Of a stretch of DNA of 64,000 nt, positions 24,422 to 33,221 are shown in pieces. The notes under the pieces are model-generated. The model ran no database searches. It saw only the letters and a list, made by a program, of their open reading frames with translations, and was not told where the DNA came from. Position numbers and translations under genes: made by a program. Origin of the DNA: JADFQT01 sp965216025 (GTDB lineage Bacteria; Chloroflexota; Dehalococcoidia; Lucifugimonadales; UBA3495); the NCBI GenBank assembly GCA_965216025.1, contig CBDCEX010000018.1:1116001-1180000 (forward strand). The letters run 5' to 3'. Position 1 is the first letter of the stretch. The number at the start of each line of letters is the position of its first letter.

Positions 24422-24908
24422 ACGAGCCCGGCGCAGCAGGTGGTTGCTTACGGTGATCGCCTTAGCAGCGTTGGCTGGGGTGGTGCAGGCTCGCCTCGAC
24501 CTGTTCGGCCGGTGGGGAGAACAGGAATGCCGGACCGTACTGTGTTGTGAAGAATGTCCGGCTATACGGGTGTCCCGGGTTATTGACGGCGATACCTTCG
24601 ACAGTTCCGCCGGTCGGGTACGCCTCTTTGGCGTCGACACGCCGGAACGAAATGAAAGGTGTTATGCCGAAGCCAGCCGCCGCCTTAGTCGCCTGGCGGG
24701 TAAGGAAGTTCGGGTGGAAGCCGGACCACGGTCCGGGGATGGTAATCGCCTGCTTTTCTACGTGTATAACAGACACGGAGAGAGCATTGAAGAACGGCTG
24801 GTCCACGAGGGGTTGGCCCAGGCCTGGACCCGCGACGGACAGCATCGAGATTTCTTGGTTGGTCTGGAGCAGACGACCAGGTTGTCGGGGACCGGGTGTC
24901 TCTGGTAG
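24408..24908 (+). CDS. Staphylococcal-nuclease-like (thermonuclease) protein
   Basis: 166 residues from a TTG overlapping the end of the hydrolase gene, preceded by AGGAG. An Arg-rich start and hydrophobic segment (WLLTVIALAALAGVV) form a signal peptide or anchor, so it is exported. The SNase core shows VIDGDTFDSSAGRVRLFGVD followed by TPE, giving the calcium-binding Asp, catalytic Arg and Glu. The second catalytic Arg usually lies in a GR.L motif; here GDGNRLLFYV may supply it. Likely a calcium-dependent secreted or periplasmic nuclease. Other start codons (TTG or GTG a few residues in) are possible. Confidence 0.83.
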   Translation: MRRSRRARRSRWLLTVIALAALAGVVQARLDLFGRWGEQECRTVLCCEECPAIRVSRVIDGDTFDSSAGRVRLFGVDTPERNERCYAEASRRLSRLAGKEVRVEAGPRSGDGNRLLFYVYNRHGESIEERLVHEGLAQAWTRDGQHRDFLVGLEQTTRLSGTGCLW

Positions 24909-24978
24909 CCGGATGTCTTTGCCGGATGTCTTTGTATAGAGAGAGCGTAGCCGGCTCGGATTAGGGAATACAGGTTAG

Positions 24979-26904
24979 TTAATCATTGTCAGCCGGCGCC
25001 AGAATGCCCACACCGCCGACGTCGGGGTCCACCGCGCCGTTGTGGCTGAGGCCGTAGTTGATATTGTACAAACGCGCGTAAACGCCCCGCCTCAGCAGCA
25101 GCTCGTCGTGGTTACCTACCTCCGCCACCCGGCCGTGGTCCAGCACCACTATCTTGTCGGCATTGCGAATGGTGGAAAGCCGGTGGGCAATCACAATGGA
25201 GGTGCGGCCCACCAGGATCCTCTTCAACGCGCTTTGAATTAAAACCTCGGTATGGGTGTCGATGCTGGCGGTCGCCTCATCCAGAATTAGGATCCGCGGG
25301 TTGGCGACGATGGCCCGCGCAAAGCTGATCAGCTGTCGCTGTCCCACGCTCAGGTTCACCCCTCGTTCAGCCAGGACCGTATCGTAACTGTCCTCCAGGG
25401 CCATGATAAAGTCATGGGCGCCCACGGCTTGGGCCGCGGCGTAAATCGCCTGGTCGTTGACATCTTCGTTGCTGTACCGGATGTTCTCCTTGACCGTGCC
25501 TGAGAACAGGTAAGGCTCCTGCAGCACCATGCTCATCTGGCTGACCAGCGACTGGCGCTTCACCTCTCTCAAGTCATGGCCGTCTATCAAGATCTTGCCC
25601 TTGGTCACGTCGGCGAATCGATGAATCAACGTGACCAGGGTACTTTTGCCGGCCCCGGTGGAGCCGACCAATGCCACATTCTCCCCGGGCAGGATGTGGA
25701 TGTTGATATCCTGCAGTACTTCCACCCCGGGCACATAGTGGAAGGAGGCTTCCTGAAACTCTACCTCCCCCCTTACCGGGGGCATGTCAATGGCATCCGG
25801 AGCATCCTTAACCTCGGGTTCCAAGTCAATCAACTCGAATATACGCAGGCCGGCGGCCATGGAGCGCTGTAGCTGAGTGTACTGCATGGTCAAGTGTCGA
25901 ATAGGCTCGAAGAAACGCTGAATCCACAAGGCGAAGGCTACCAGGACCCCCCATTCCAGCGTTCCGCCCTGCACCATAAAGCCACCCACCAGCACCACGC
26001 CGAACCCCATGCCCAATCCAATCAACGTTTCCACCGAGGGTTGAAGCCCTCCTGAGAAGCGACTTGCCTGCAGGTTGGCGCTCATGTATTCGTGGTTCAG
26101 CCCATCAAAGTGCTCCAGGTTCTCTTCCTGCCGGTTCATACTTTCCACCACCCGCACCCCGGTGATGTTCTGGTTGTATTCACCATTCACCATGGCGATG
26201 GCCCGCCGGATGCGCATGTAGGACCGCCTGGCGAACCGCTGCCAGTAGCTCAGAATGAAAAAGAGCACCGGGACCACACTGAGACAGACCACCGCCAGGT
26301 GCCAGTCGATGATCATCATGGCTACCACGATACCCACCAAGCTGAGGATGTCGGCCAGGCTCACCACTAAAATTTCGAAGAGTTCCTGTAGCTGGAGAAC
26401 ATCGCTGATGCTTCGGGACATGATCCGTCCAACCGGCGTGCGGTGGAAAAAGGAGGGCGAAAGGTCTTGCAGATGGTTGAATATCTGGGTCCGCAGGGTA
26501 TAGAGAACGCCTTGCCCCACCTTGGCCATGTAGACGAATTGGAGGTAGTTCGCGACGAAATGGACAAGGGTTACAACGAGGAAAGCCAGGGCTACCAGGT
26601 TTAGCCGGGCCATGTTATTCTCGGCAATGGCCCAGTTAATGCCGAACATGATTAACAGGGGTATGCACACGTTGCCCACAGTGTAGGCGAGCACCGCGGA
26701 AATGCTGATTATCGTGTCTCTCTTATACGGCCCTACGTAGGTGGCCAGGCGCATGACAACTTTGTTGTTATAGGCGCTACCAGCTGCCCCCTCATCGGTG
26801 ATGTTGTCCTGGTTGGCAGTGCGCATACCTCCGGCGTTGAGGCCGCGCATGCCGCCGCCCATCATGCCCCCGAATCCGCCGCCGCCGCCGCCTCCCTGGT
26901 TCAT
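24979..26904 (-). CDS. ABC exporter, fused permease-ATPase, subunit B
   Basis: 641 residues. A Gly/Met-rich N-terminal tail (about 1-30) is unusual. Six membrane helices (about 55-340) are followed by the ATPase: Walker A GSTGAGKST (414-422), signature LSVGQ (518-522, a variant of LSGGQ), and Walker B with the catalytic Glu (E543 in ILILDE). It starts on the base after the stop codon of its upstream partner, so they form one operon and probably one heterodimer. The substrate (drug, lipid or peptide) is not evident. Confidence 0.9.
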   Translation of the reverse strand: MNQGGGGGGGFGGMMGGGMRGLNAGGMRTANQDNITDEGAAGSAYNNKVVMRLATYVGPYKRDTIISISAVLAYTVGNVCIPLLIMFGINWAIAENNMARLNLVALAFLVVTLVHFVANYLQFVYMAKVGQGVLYTLRTQIFNHLQDLSPSFFHRTPVGRIMSRSISDVLQLQELFEILVVSLADILSLVGIVVAMMIIDWHLAVVCLSVVPVLFFILSYWQRFARRSYMRIRRAIAMVNGEYNQNITGVRVVESMNRQEENLEHFDGLNHEYMSANLQASRFSGGLQPSVETLIGLGMGFGVVLVGGFMVQGGTLEWGVLVAFALWIQRFFEPIRHLTMQYTQLQRSMAAGLRIFELIDLEPEVKDAPDAIDMPPVRGEVEFQEASFHYVPGVEVLQDINIHILPGENVALVGSTGAGKSTLVTLIHRFADVTKGKILIDGHDLREVKRQSLVSQMSMVLQEPYLFSGTVKENIRYSNEDVNDQAIYAAAQAVGAHDFIMALEDSYDTVLAERGVNLSVGQRQLISFARAIVANPRILILDEATASIDTHTEVLIQSALKRILVGRTSIVIAHRLSTIRNADKIVVLDHGRVAEVGNHDELLLRRGVYARLYNINYGLSHNGAVDPDVGGVGILAPADND

Positions 26905-28758
26905 CTAACTATCACCCCCATTGTCGCCGGCAACGACCGCGTCCAGCATGACCTCCTCCTGGGGACGCAGTTGCAGCTCGTATATCTCCTGATAAATCCC
27001 TCCCCGGATGACCAACTCCCGGTGAGTCCCCCGCTCCACAATTCTCCCTTCTTTTAGTACCAGAATCAGGTCGGCCTGTCGCACCGTGCTTAGGCGGTGA
27101 GCGATGACGAAGGTCGTGCGGCCCTTGACCACCTCCGCCATGGCTCGATAGATCAGACGTTCGGTCTCCACGTCCACGCTGGATGTGGAGTCGTCCAATA
27201 TCAGCACGGGAGGGTCGATCAAGACGGTCCTGGCGATGGACAGCCGCTGACGCTGCCCGCCGGAAAGGGTGGCTCCCCGCTCCCCCACCCAGGTGTCATA
27301 ACCGTCGGGCAGGCTCATGATGTGGTCATCAAGCTGGGCAATTTTCGCCGCCTGCACCACATCCTCATGGGTCGCATGAACCACCCCGTAGGCGATGTTG
27401 TCTCTTATGGTGGCGCTAAAGAGGTAAACGTCCTGCTGCACGATGCCGACGTTGTGGCGCAGGGACTGCAATGTGAAGTCTCGGATGTCCTGACCGTCAA
27501 TTGAGACGCTACCGGCCGTAACATCGTAGAAGCGGGGGAGCAAGTGGACGATGGTGCTCTTACCACTTCCGGGAGCGCCCAAAATAGCCGTTACCTGACC
27601 GGGCGCGGCGTCGATGTTCAGTTCCTTCAGCGCTGGTACCCGCGAGTCGTAGGAAAAAGACACTTGGTCAAACCTTACGTGCCCCTGCCCGCGGGCCATT
27701 ACCCTGGCATCGGGCTTCTCTTCAACCGGCGATTGGGCATCCAGCACCTCAAAGATGCGTCTTCCGGAGGAGCTGCCCCGGGCGAAGCTGTTGATGATTT
27801 GGGCACTGGCCCGTATCGGAAAGGTAAGCTGGTTCAGGAAGAGGACAAACTCGGTCAGACCTCCAGGAGTGAGGTCACCCTGAATTACTTCCCGGCCTCC
27901 ATACCAAAGAATCAGCCCCAGGGCTATGGTGAAGTAGAGGCTCATCCAGGCGCTGTTGACCCCCTGCAGCCGCTCGGATTTGTAGTATTCCTGCCGCAGC
28001 TCTTGCGCCTTCCGGTCGTAGTTACGCTTTTCGTACTCCTCCGAGGCAAAGGCCTTCACTACGTGTATGCCCACCAAGTTTTCCTGTAGCTTGGTGGTCA
28101 ACTCCCCCATGACCTCTTGCACGTGCAGCCACATAGATCGCAGCTTCCCCAACACCAGGGAGGTGCGGAGTATCAGGAAGGGGACGAATACCAGGCTGAT
28201 CAGGGTTAGCTCCCAGTTCAGTGTGACCAATATGGTGGTGATGGCGACCACCCGTATTAGCACTTCCAGGGAACGAATCAGACCCATGTTGACAAAACGG
28301 CGCACGGCTTCAATGTCCGAGGTGGCCTTGGACATGAGAGTACCGGTATGTTCCTTATCGTGGAAGGCGAAGCTCAGGTGCTGGAGTTTGTCGTAGATAA
28401 GGTTGCGCAGGTCATATACGACCTTGTGGGAGAGGGAGTCGGTGGTGTAGGTGCGAGCGAAGTCGCACAAGCCCCGCAGCATGGTGCTCAACAGCAGGGC
28501 GAGGGCAAATACCAAAAGTATCTGGGTGCCGGTCCCAGCTCCGATAAAGGAAGTGAAAGCGGCGAGCATAAGGTCCGCGAAGGGGTCCAGCCAGGTCTGG
28601 CCGTCAGAAGTGGTGCCGGCAATCTCGTCAATGGCGCCGCCGACCAAATGGGGTACGAGCAGAGAGAAGCCAATAGCGCCAAAGAAGCTTAAGTAGGACA
28701 GGGTCATACGGACCCGATAATGCCAGGCCATTGCGGTGATTCGGATTAATATGCGCAT
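26905..28758 (-). CDS. ABC exporter, fused permease-ATPase, subunit A
   Basis: 617 residues, six membrane helices then the ATPase: Walker A GAPGSGKST (394-402), LSGGQ (498-502), and Walker B VLILDDSTSSVD, in which Asp523 replaces the catalytic Glu. Together with LSVGQ in subunit B, one composite ATP site would be degenerate and the other consensus, as in TM287/288 and BmrCD. Upstream gene of the pair; no regulator is adjacent. Confidence 0.9.
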   Translation of the reverse strand: MRILIRITAMAWHYRVRMTLSYLSFFGAIGFSLLVPHLVGGAIDEIAGTTSDGQTWLDPFADLMLAAFTSFIGAGTGTQILLVFALALLLSTMLRGLCDFARTYTTDSLSHKVVYDLRNLIYDKLQHLSFAFHDKEHTGTLMSKATSDIEAVRRFVNMGLIRSLEVLIRVVAITTILVTLNWELTLISLVFVPFLILRTSLVLGKLRSMWLHVQEVMGELTTKLQENLVGIHVVKAFASEEYEKRNYDRKAQELRQEYYKSERLQGVNSAWMSLYFTIALGLILWYGGREVIQGDLTPGGLTEFVLFLNQLTFPIRASAQIINSFARGSSSGRRIFEVLDAQSPVEEKPDARVMARGQGHVRFDQVSFSYDSRVPALKELNIDAAPGQVTAILGAPGSGKSTIVHLLPRFYDVTAGSVSIDGQDIRDFTLQSLRHNVGIVQQDVYLFSATIRDNIAYGVVHATHEDVVQAAKIAQLDDHIMSLPDGYDTWVGERGATLSGGQRQRLSIARTVLIDPPVLILDDSTSSVDVETERLIYRAMAEVVKGRTTFVIAHRLSTVRQADLILVLKEGRIVERGTHRELVIRGGIYQEIYELQLRPQEEVMLDAVVAGDNGGDS

Positions 28759-29154
28759 TTACTGTTTTCGGCTATCCCTCACCACGGAAGATCAGCATTA
28801 TTGGGGTCAAATCTAATTTTGTCCCCCCCCCCCCCCCGAGAAGACCTCTTGCTGTAAGCGGGTTCTGCCCGGCGGGTCTTACTTTTTCGGCCAGGTTTCG
28901 GGGCCGTTCCGTAGCTTTGTCAGGTACCTAGGGTCGTTTTACGACAACAGAGGCTATCATAAACCTGGCACCCGATAAATTCAAGCTGGTGGCGGTCTAT
29001 GCCGGGGTGTTTTTGTTCTCCCCAGTGTCATTGCGAGCCCTTCAGCCGCGCACAGGATAAACTCCGCGCAGCAACCATCCTTGCCTTCATGAAATTGCTT
29101 CGGACCCACGGCCCTCGCAATGACAATCGGAAGACCCGGCGGGGCATGCCGGGG
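28759..29154. other. Intergenic region with C homopolymer and repeat
   Basis: About 395 bases. It contains a run of 15 C at 28823-28837, which could be phase-variable or an assembly weak point, and a complete family A repeat at 29026-29125. No gene seen. Confidence 0.5.
29026..29125. repeat. Dispersed repeat family A, complete copy
   Basis: 100 bases bounded by the inverted repeat TGTCATTGCGAGCCC and GGCCCTCGCAATGACA. It closely matches 31612-31712, and the similarity extends a little beyond both ends (TCTCCCCA before, ATCGGAAGACC after). Confidence 0.75.
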
Positions 29155-30864
29155 CTACATAGCCTCTGGCGCGCTCATGCCCATCAGCTCCAGGCACCGG
29201 CGCAATACGATTTGAGCTGCTTCTACCAATTTCAAGCGCGCCAGGGTCACTTCGGCATCCTCCGGGTTGGCGGAGATAACCCGGCAGTTCTCGTAGAACC
29301 CGTGGAATGCGGTGGCCAACTCCAGCGCGTAATGCGGCAAGTGGTGGGGCTCCAGGGCCCTGGCCGCTTGTTCCACCAACTCCGGCAGCCGGATCATGGT
29401 GCGGATTAGATTCAGCTCGTTGGAGTCGGTCAACAGGGCAACGTCGCCAGAGCTCCAGTCGATGCTGCGTTCGCGAGCCAGGCTAAGGATACTGTGGTTC
29501 CTGGCGTGAGCGTACTGCACGTAGTAGACCGGGTTTTCCGAGGACTCTTTCCTGGCCAATTCCAGGTCGAATTCCATATGAGTGGGAGCCGCCCTGGCCA
29601 GAAAGAAAAAGCGGCAGGCATCCAGGCCTACTTCATCGACCAATTCCCGTAGGGTAACGAACTCCCCGGTTCGCTTGGAGACGCGCACCGTTTCCGAGCC
29701 CCGCTTCAAGGTAACCAGCTGGGAAATCAGAATGGTCAGGGCGTCGGCATCTACGCCCATGGCGGAAACGGCGGCTTTCATCCGAGAGACGTGCCCCTGA
29801 TGGTCGGCCCCCCAAATGTCGATTACCTGTTGAAAGCCGCGCTTCAGGAACTTGTTGTAATGGTAGGCGATGTCGGAGGCGAAGTAGGTGGGTTCGCCGG
29901 TGGATTTAACTACCACGCTGTCCCGGTCTTCACCCTCATCTGGACCTCCCGACAGGTTGGAATTGAACCAGGTGGCCCCATCCCTCTCCGACAGAAAATT
30001 ACTGCGGCGGAGCAAGGCCATCGCCTGCTCGTATTCCTGATTCTGGAACAGGGATGATTCGGTAAACCAGTTTTCAAACTCGACCCCGATCTGGAGCAGG
30101 TCCTCCCGGATCACCTCAATCATCTTCTCTCGAGCCAGGTCGCCAATCTCCTTTATGGCCTGTTCTTGATCTAGTTCGGCGGGCCTTTCTGGCAAAAACC
30201 GGTCCCCAGCCGAGTCGATAATCTCTTGCGCTATCTCTTTGATGTAGTCGCCCACGTAGGCGGTGGCCGGCATTTCGGCGTCCTGCCCCAAGCCCTGCTG
30301 ATACCGGGCGTAGACCGACCGATAGAAGAGGTCCATCTGGTTTCCCGCGTCATTGACGTAATACTCCCGGGTAACGTCATACCCGGCAGCCCGTAGCATA
30401 TTGGCCAGGGTGCTGCCCAAGACCGCGCCCCGGGCGTGGCCCACGTGCACCGGCCCGGTGGGGTTGACGCTGACGAACTCCACCATTACCCGCTGACCCC
30501 GGCCGGTATCTACATTGCCGAATTCCGGCCCAGCCTGGCGTATCACCTCCACTTGCTGCTGAATCCAGGAGTCGTTGAGGTAGAAGTTGACGAATCCCGG
30601 AGGCGAAGTTTCCACTCGCTCTAGCTCGTCCGCGCCCGGAATTCGCTCAACCATCATTTCGGCCAGCTTCACCGGGTTTATCCTGGTGGCTCTGGCCAGC
30701 TGGAGAGGCAGGTTGGTGGCGAAGTCGCCGTGGCTGGGATTGGAGGGACGCTCAATCTGGATATTGGGCGCGGCTTCCAACTGCAAGACCCCTTCTGCCC
30801 GGGCCTGCTCTATGGCAGCCGCGACCATATTATGGATGATGTCTTTAACTAGAGGATGGGACAT
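29155..30864 (-). CDS. argS: Arginyl-tRNA synthetase
   Basis: 569 residues, usual length. The N-terminal Add-1 domain covers about 1-110. The class I HIGH-type motif is VHVGHARGAVLGSTL (HVGH), and the region SKRTGEFVTLRELVDEVG carries the KMSKS-equivalent of ArgRS. The C-terminal anticodon-binding DALR domain runs from about 455 and ends RCLELMGMSAPEAM. Charges tRNA-Arg in the cytoplasm. Monocistronic. Confidence 0.96.
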   Translation of the reverse strand: MSHPLVKDIIHNMVAAAIEQARAEGVLQLEAAPNIQIERPSNPSHGDFATNLPLQLARATRINPVKLAEMMVERIPGADELERVETSPPGFVNFYLNDSWIQQQVEVIRQAGPEFGNVDTGRGQRVMVEFVSVNPTGPVHVGHARGAVLGSTLANMLRAAGYDVTREYYVNDAGNQMDLFYRSVYARYQQGLGQDAEMPATAYVGDYIKEIAQEIIDSAGDRFLPERPAELDQEQAIKEIGDLAREKMIEVIREDLLQIGVEFENWFTESSLFQNQEYEQAMALLRRSNFLSERDGATWFNSNLSGGPDEGEDRDSVVVKSTGEPTYFASDIAYHYNKFLKRGFQQVIDIWGADHQGHVSRMKAAVSAMGVDADALTILISQLVTLKRGSETVRVSKRTGEFVTLRELVDEVGLDACRFFFLARAAPTHMEFDLELARKESSENPVYYVQYAHARNHSILSLARERSIDWSSGDVALLTDSNELNLIRTMIRLPELVEQAARALEPHHLPHYALELATAFHGFYENCRVISANPEDAEVTLARLKLVEAAQIVLRRCLELMGMSAPEAM

Positions 30865-31073
30865 AGCGCCCGGTACCTTGCTTCCGGGAATTGGCCCCGG
30901 AACGGGACAATGTTTCCGCAGGGGGCGAAAAGATGCTGTTCCGGGAATGCTATTCCGGGAAGCTGGCTGAATCTGAAAATGTAAAGGGGTATCCTAACAC
31001 AGAAAACCCCTGGCCGAACCTAGATTTTCCGACTGGGTAGCACCGGTTTAGGTGGGCAGTCCCGCTCCGGGGT

Positions 31074-31475
31074 CTACCCTTCAGCCAGTTGAAAGGGGAA
31101 GCCCAGAGCGCTTTCCGGGTCTATGTTCGCCGTGAAATAACCTTCCGCGCTTTGGGTAATGCCATCCTCTCCCCTTAGCTTGTTCCCCTTGCCAGCCAGC
31201 TCTTTGGCCGCGCCCCGCACGTCATCCACTCCAAAGGCGATGTGGTAAACGCCGGGGCCCTCTTCCGCCAAGAACTTGGCCATCCCCGAGTTGGCATCCA
31301 GGGGCTCAGTGAACTCCAGGTTGGTGGAACCCACCTTGTAGATAGCGTTTTTCATGCCTCGGTTTTCGTAAACCTGCACTTTGACCGGAGTCATTCCAAA
31401 GTTTTGTTCCATGTATTCAACCATCTGGTCCGCGTCATGAACCAGGATACGGACGTGATGTACGAAGTTGAACAT
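31074..31475 (-). CDS. VOC/glyoxalase-fold protein, methylmalonyl-CoA-epimerase-like
   Basis: 133 residues from the ATG at 31473-31475, which follows AGGAGGAAAT; a longer in-frame start adds 21 residues without a ribosome site. Paired beta-alpha-beta modules carry VHHVRILV, LEFTEPL and VYHIAFGV, the metal-ligand positions of methylmalonyl-CoA epimerase and glyoxalase. The fourth ligand, normally Glu in the last strand, appears as Gln (GFPFQL), so activity may be altered. No mutase gene is adjacent. Confidence 0.78.
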   Translation of the reverse strand: MFNFVHHVRILVHDADQMVEYMEQNFGMTPVKVQVYENRGMKNAIYKVGSTNLEFTEPLDANSGMAKFLAEEGPGVYHIAFGVDDVRGAAKELAGKGNKLRGEDGITQSAEGYFTANIDPESALGFPFQLAEG

Positions 31476-31611
31476 ATTTCCTCCTGCTAGATAAACGCCG
31501 GTGGTATCAGCAACGGGCGTCAGCGGGGTTGAAGTCACCGCATTCTAGCTCCGTGGTCCTACGCGGTCAATCTAACTGGCTAACGGGCCATGGATTTTCG
31601 TTTCTCCCCAA

Positions 31612-31712
31612 TGTCATTGCGCGCCCTTCGGCTGCGCTCAGGATAAACTCCGCGAAGCAATCTCTCCTTACCTTGATGAGATTGCTTCGGGCCTACGGCC
31701 CTCGCAATGACA
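31612..31712. repeat. Dispersed repeat family A, complete copy
   Basis: 101 bases from TGTCATTGCGCGCCC to GGCCCTCGCAATGACA, near-identical in layout to 29026-29125, including the internal block GGATAAACTCCGCG. It sits between two divergent genes. Confidence 0.75.
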
Positions 31713-31810
31713 ATCGAAAGACCCATTTTGCCATTACCCGCCTTCGCTGGTTAGAATGGGTGATAACCCAATAAACCCACCGGGGGCTGCACAGGCTTTG
31801 GAGGTAGGAG

Positions 31811-32497
31811 ATGCCAGGCGATATAGGGCTGGTAGGTGGAGAAGAGTTCCGAGTTGGCTGCGAAGAGATGGACCGGGAAATCATGCGGGCATCGGGTCAA
31901 GAACCGGCGCGGGTGGTGGTCATCCCCACCGCCGCCGTCACCGGTCCGGAGAAGGCCGCCAATGACGGCGTCAGACATTTCTCCAGCTTGGGAGGCGACG
32001 CTGAAAAATTAATGGTTCTGGACCGCGGTCACGCGGATGACACTGGTCTGGCCGGGTCCCTGGCCGGAGTTGGAGTGATTTACTTTACCGGGGGCAGTCC
32101 CGACCATCTTCTGACTACTTTGCGCGACTCCCGGCTCTGGAGGGCGATACTAGAGGCTTTGGACCAGGGGGCGGTGTTGGCCGGCTCCAGCGCCGGCGCC
32201 ATGGTGCTGGGGGCAATGATGCGCCGGCCCCGTTTGGGCGGTTGGATAGACGCCCTAGGCGTGACCCCGGGTTTGGCGGTGCTGCCTCACCACGAGGGCA
32301 GCGATCCAGCGCAAACCTCTAGCCAGCTGCAATCCCAGACAACGGATGCTCTCACCGTGTTGGGCATAGATGCCCGCACCGGCTGTCTGGGCCGTCCCGG
32401 AAGTCGGCGGGTGGTGGGCTCGGGCAGGGTGACTGTTTACCGTGGCACCGGTTGGCAGGTCTATGATTCCGGAGCCCAACTGCCCGAGGATGTTTAG
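31811..32497 (+). CDS. Peptidase S51 / cyanophycinase-like protein
   Basis: 228 residues. The class I glutamine-amidotransferase-like fold of S51 peptidases is seen: VVVIPTAAVTG, IYFTGGSPDHLL, and the nucleophile elbow LAGSSAGAMVLG with its Ser. The later LPHHEG would supply His. Family members are dipeptidase E and cyanophycinase. It is shorter than typical cyanophycinase (about 270), and no cyanophycin synthetase is near, so a small peptidase role is likelier. GGAGGTAGGAG precedes the ATG. Confidence 0.82.
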   Translation: MPGDIGLVGGEEFRVGCEEMDREIMRASGQEPARVVVIPTAAVTGPEKAANDGVRHFSSLGGDAEKLMVLDRGHADDTGLAGSLAGVGVIYFTGGSPDHLLTTLRDSRLWRAILEALDQGAVLAGSSAGAMVLGAMMRRPRLGGWIDALGVTPGLAVLPHHEGSDPAQTSSQLQSQTTDALTVLGIDARTGCLGRPGSRRVVGSGRVTVYRGTGWQVYDSGAQLPEDV

Positions 32498-32528
32498 GCG
32501 GGCAACCCAGAGACCCAACTAGGGAGCA

Positions 32529-33161
32529 TCAGCTTCTCCGTTGCCGCAGCTCCTCCCAAACCGCTTTCGGGGAAACACCGGAAGCCGCCATCAGCACCAG
32601 GGTGTGGTAAAGCAGGTCCGCCACCTCACCGGCTAGCCCTTCTTGCCCATCATTCTGATCCTTGCCCACCGCGGCCAGGGCCGTTTCGCCGGCTTCTTCA
32701 ATGACCTTCTGGGCTACTCGACTGACTCCTTCCTGGAGGAGGCTGGCGGTATAGCTCCCTTCCGGCGGGTCCGCCTGTCGATCTTTGATCACCGCGAATA
32801 GCTCGTCCAGAATGCCCGGCCCACTCTCCGGGGCCTGGTAGTCTTCCGGCAGGTCCTGAAGGGAGTGGAAGAAGCAGGAGACCTCGCCGGTGTGGCAGGT
32901 GGGACCGTCCGGCTCTACTTTCAACAAGATGGTATCCATGTCGCAGTCGACCCAGGCCTCTTTTAAGTTGAGGTAATTCCCGGACACCTCTCCCTTGTGC
33001 CACAGGTCTTCCTGGCTGCGGCTGTAAAACCAAACCTGGCCCCCCTCCAGGGTGCGCTTTAGTGAACCTGGATTCATGTAGCCCAGCATCAATACCCGGC
33101 CGGTTTTGTAGTCCTGGGCAATAGCCGGCACCAAGCCCTTATCGTCAAGCTTAATGTTCAT
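32529..33161 (-). CDS. hisI: Phosphoribosyl-AMP cyclohydrolase / phosphoribosyl-ATP pyrophosphatase
   Basis: 210 residues, fused HisI-HisE. The N-terminal half has VLMLGYMN, WFYSRSQEDLWHKGEVSGN and the zinc/magnesium ligands CDMDTILL and CHTGEVSCFF. The C-terminal half (about 105-210) is the MazG-like HisE helical domain (EEAGETALAA, EVADLLYHTLVLMA). It catalyses steps 2 and 3 of histidine synthesis. It lies 60 bases after hisF on the same strand; the rest of the pathway is elsewhere. Confidence 0.95.
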   Translation of the reverse strand: MNIKLDDKGLVPAIAQDYKTGRVLMLGYMNPGSLKRTLEGGQVWFYSRSQEDLWHKGEVSGNYLNLKEAWVDCDMDTILLKVEPDGPTCHTGEVSCFFHSLQDLPEDYQAPESGPGILDELFAVIKDRQADPPEGSYTASLLQEGVSRVAQKVIEEAGETALAAVGKDQNDGQEGLAGEVADLLYHTLVLMAASGVSPKAVWEELRQRRS

Positions 33162-33221
33162 TTTACGTCCCCTCGACTCTCCTCTGGCGTCATGGTCGGG
33201 TACTGCTTAGTCCACATTAAA

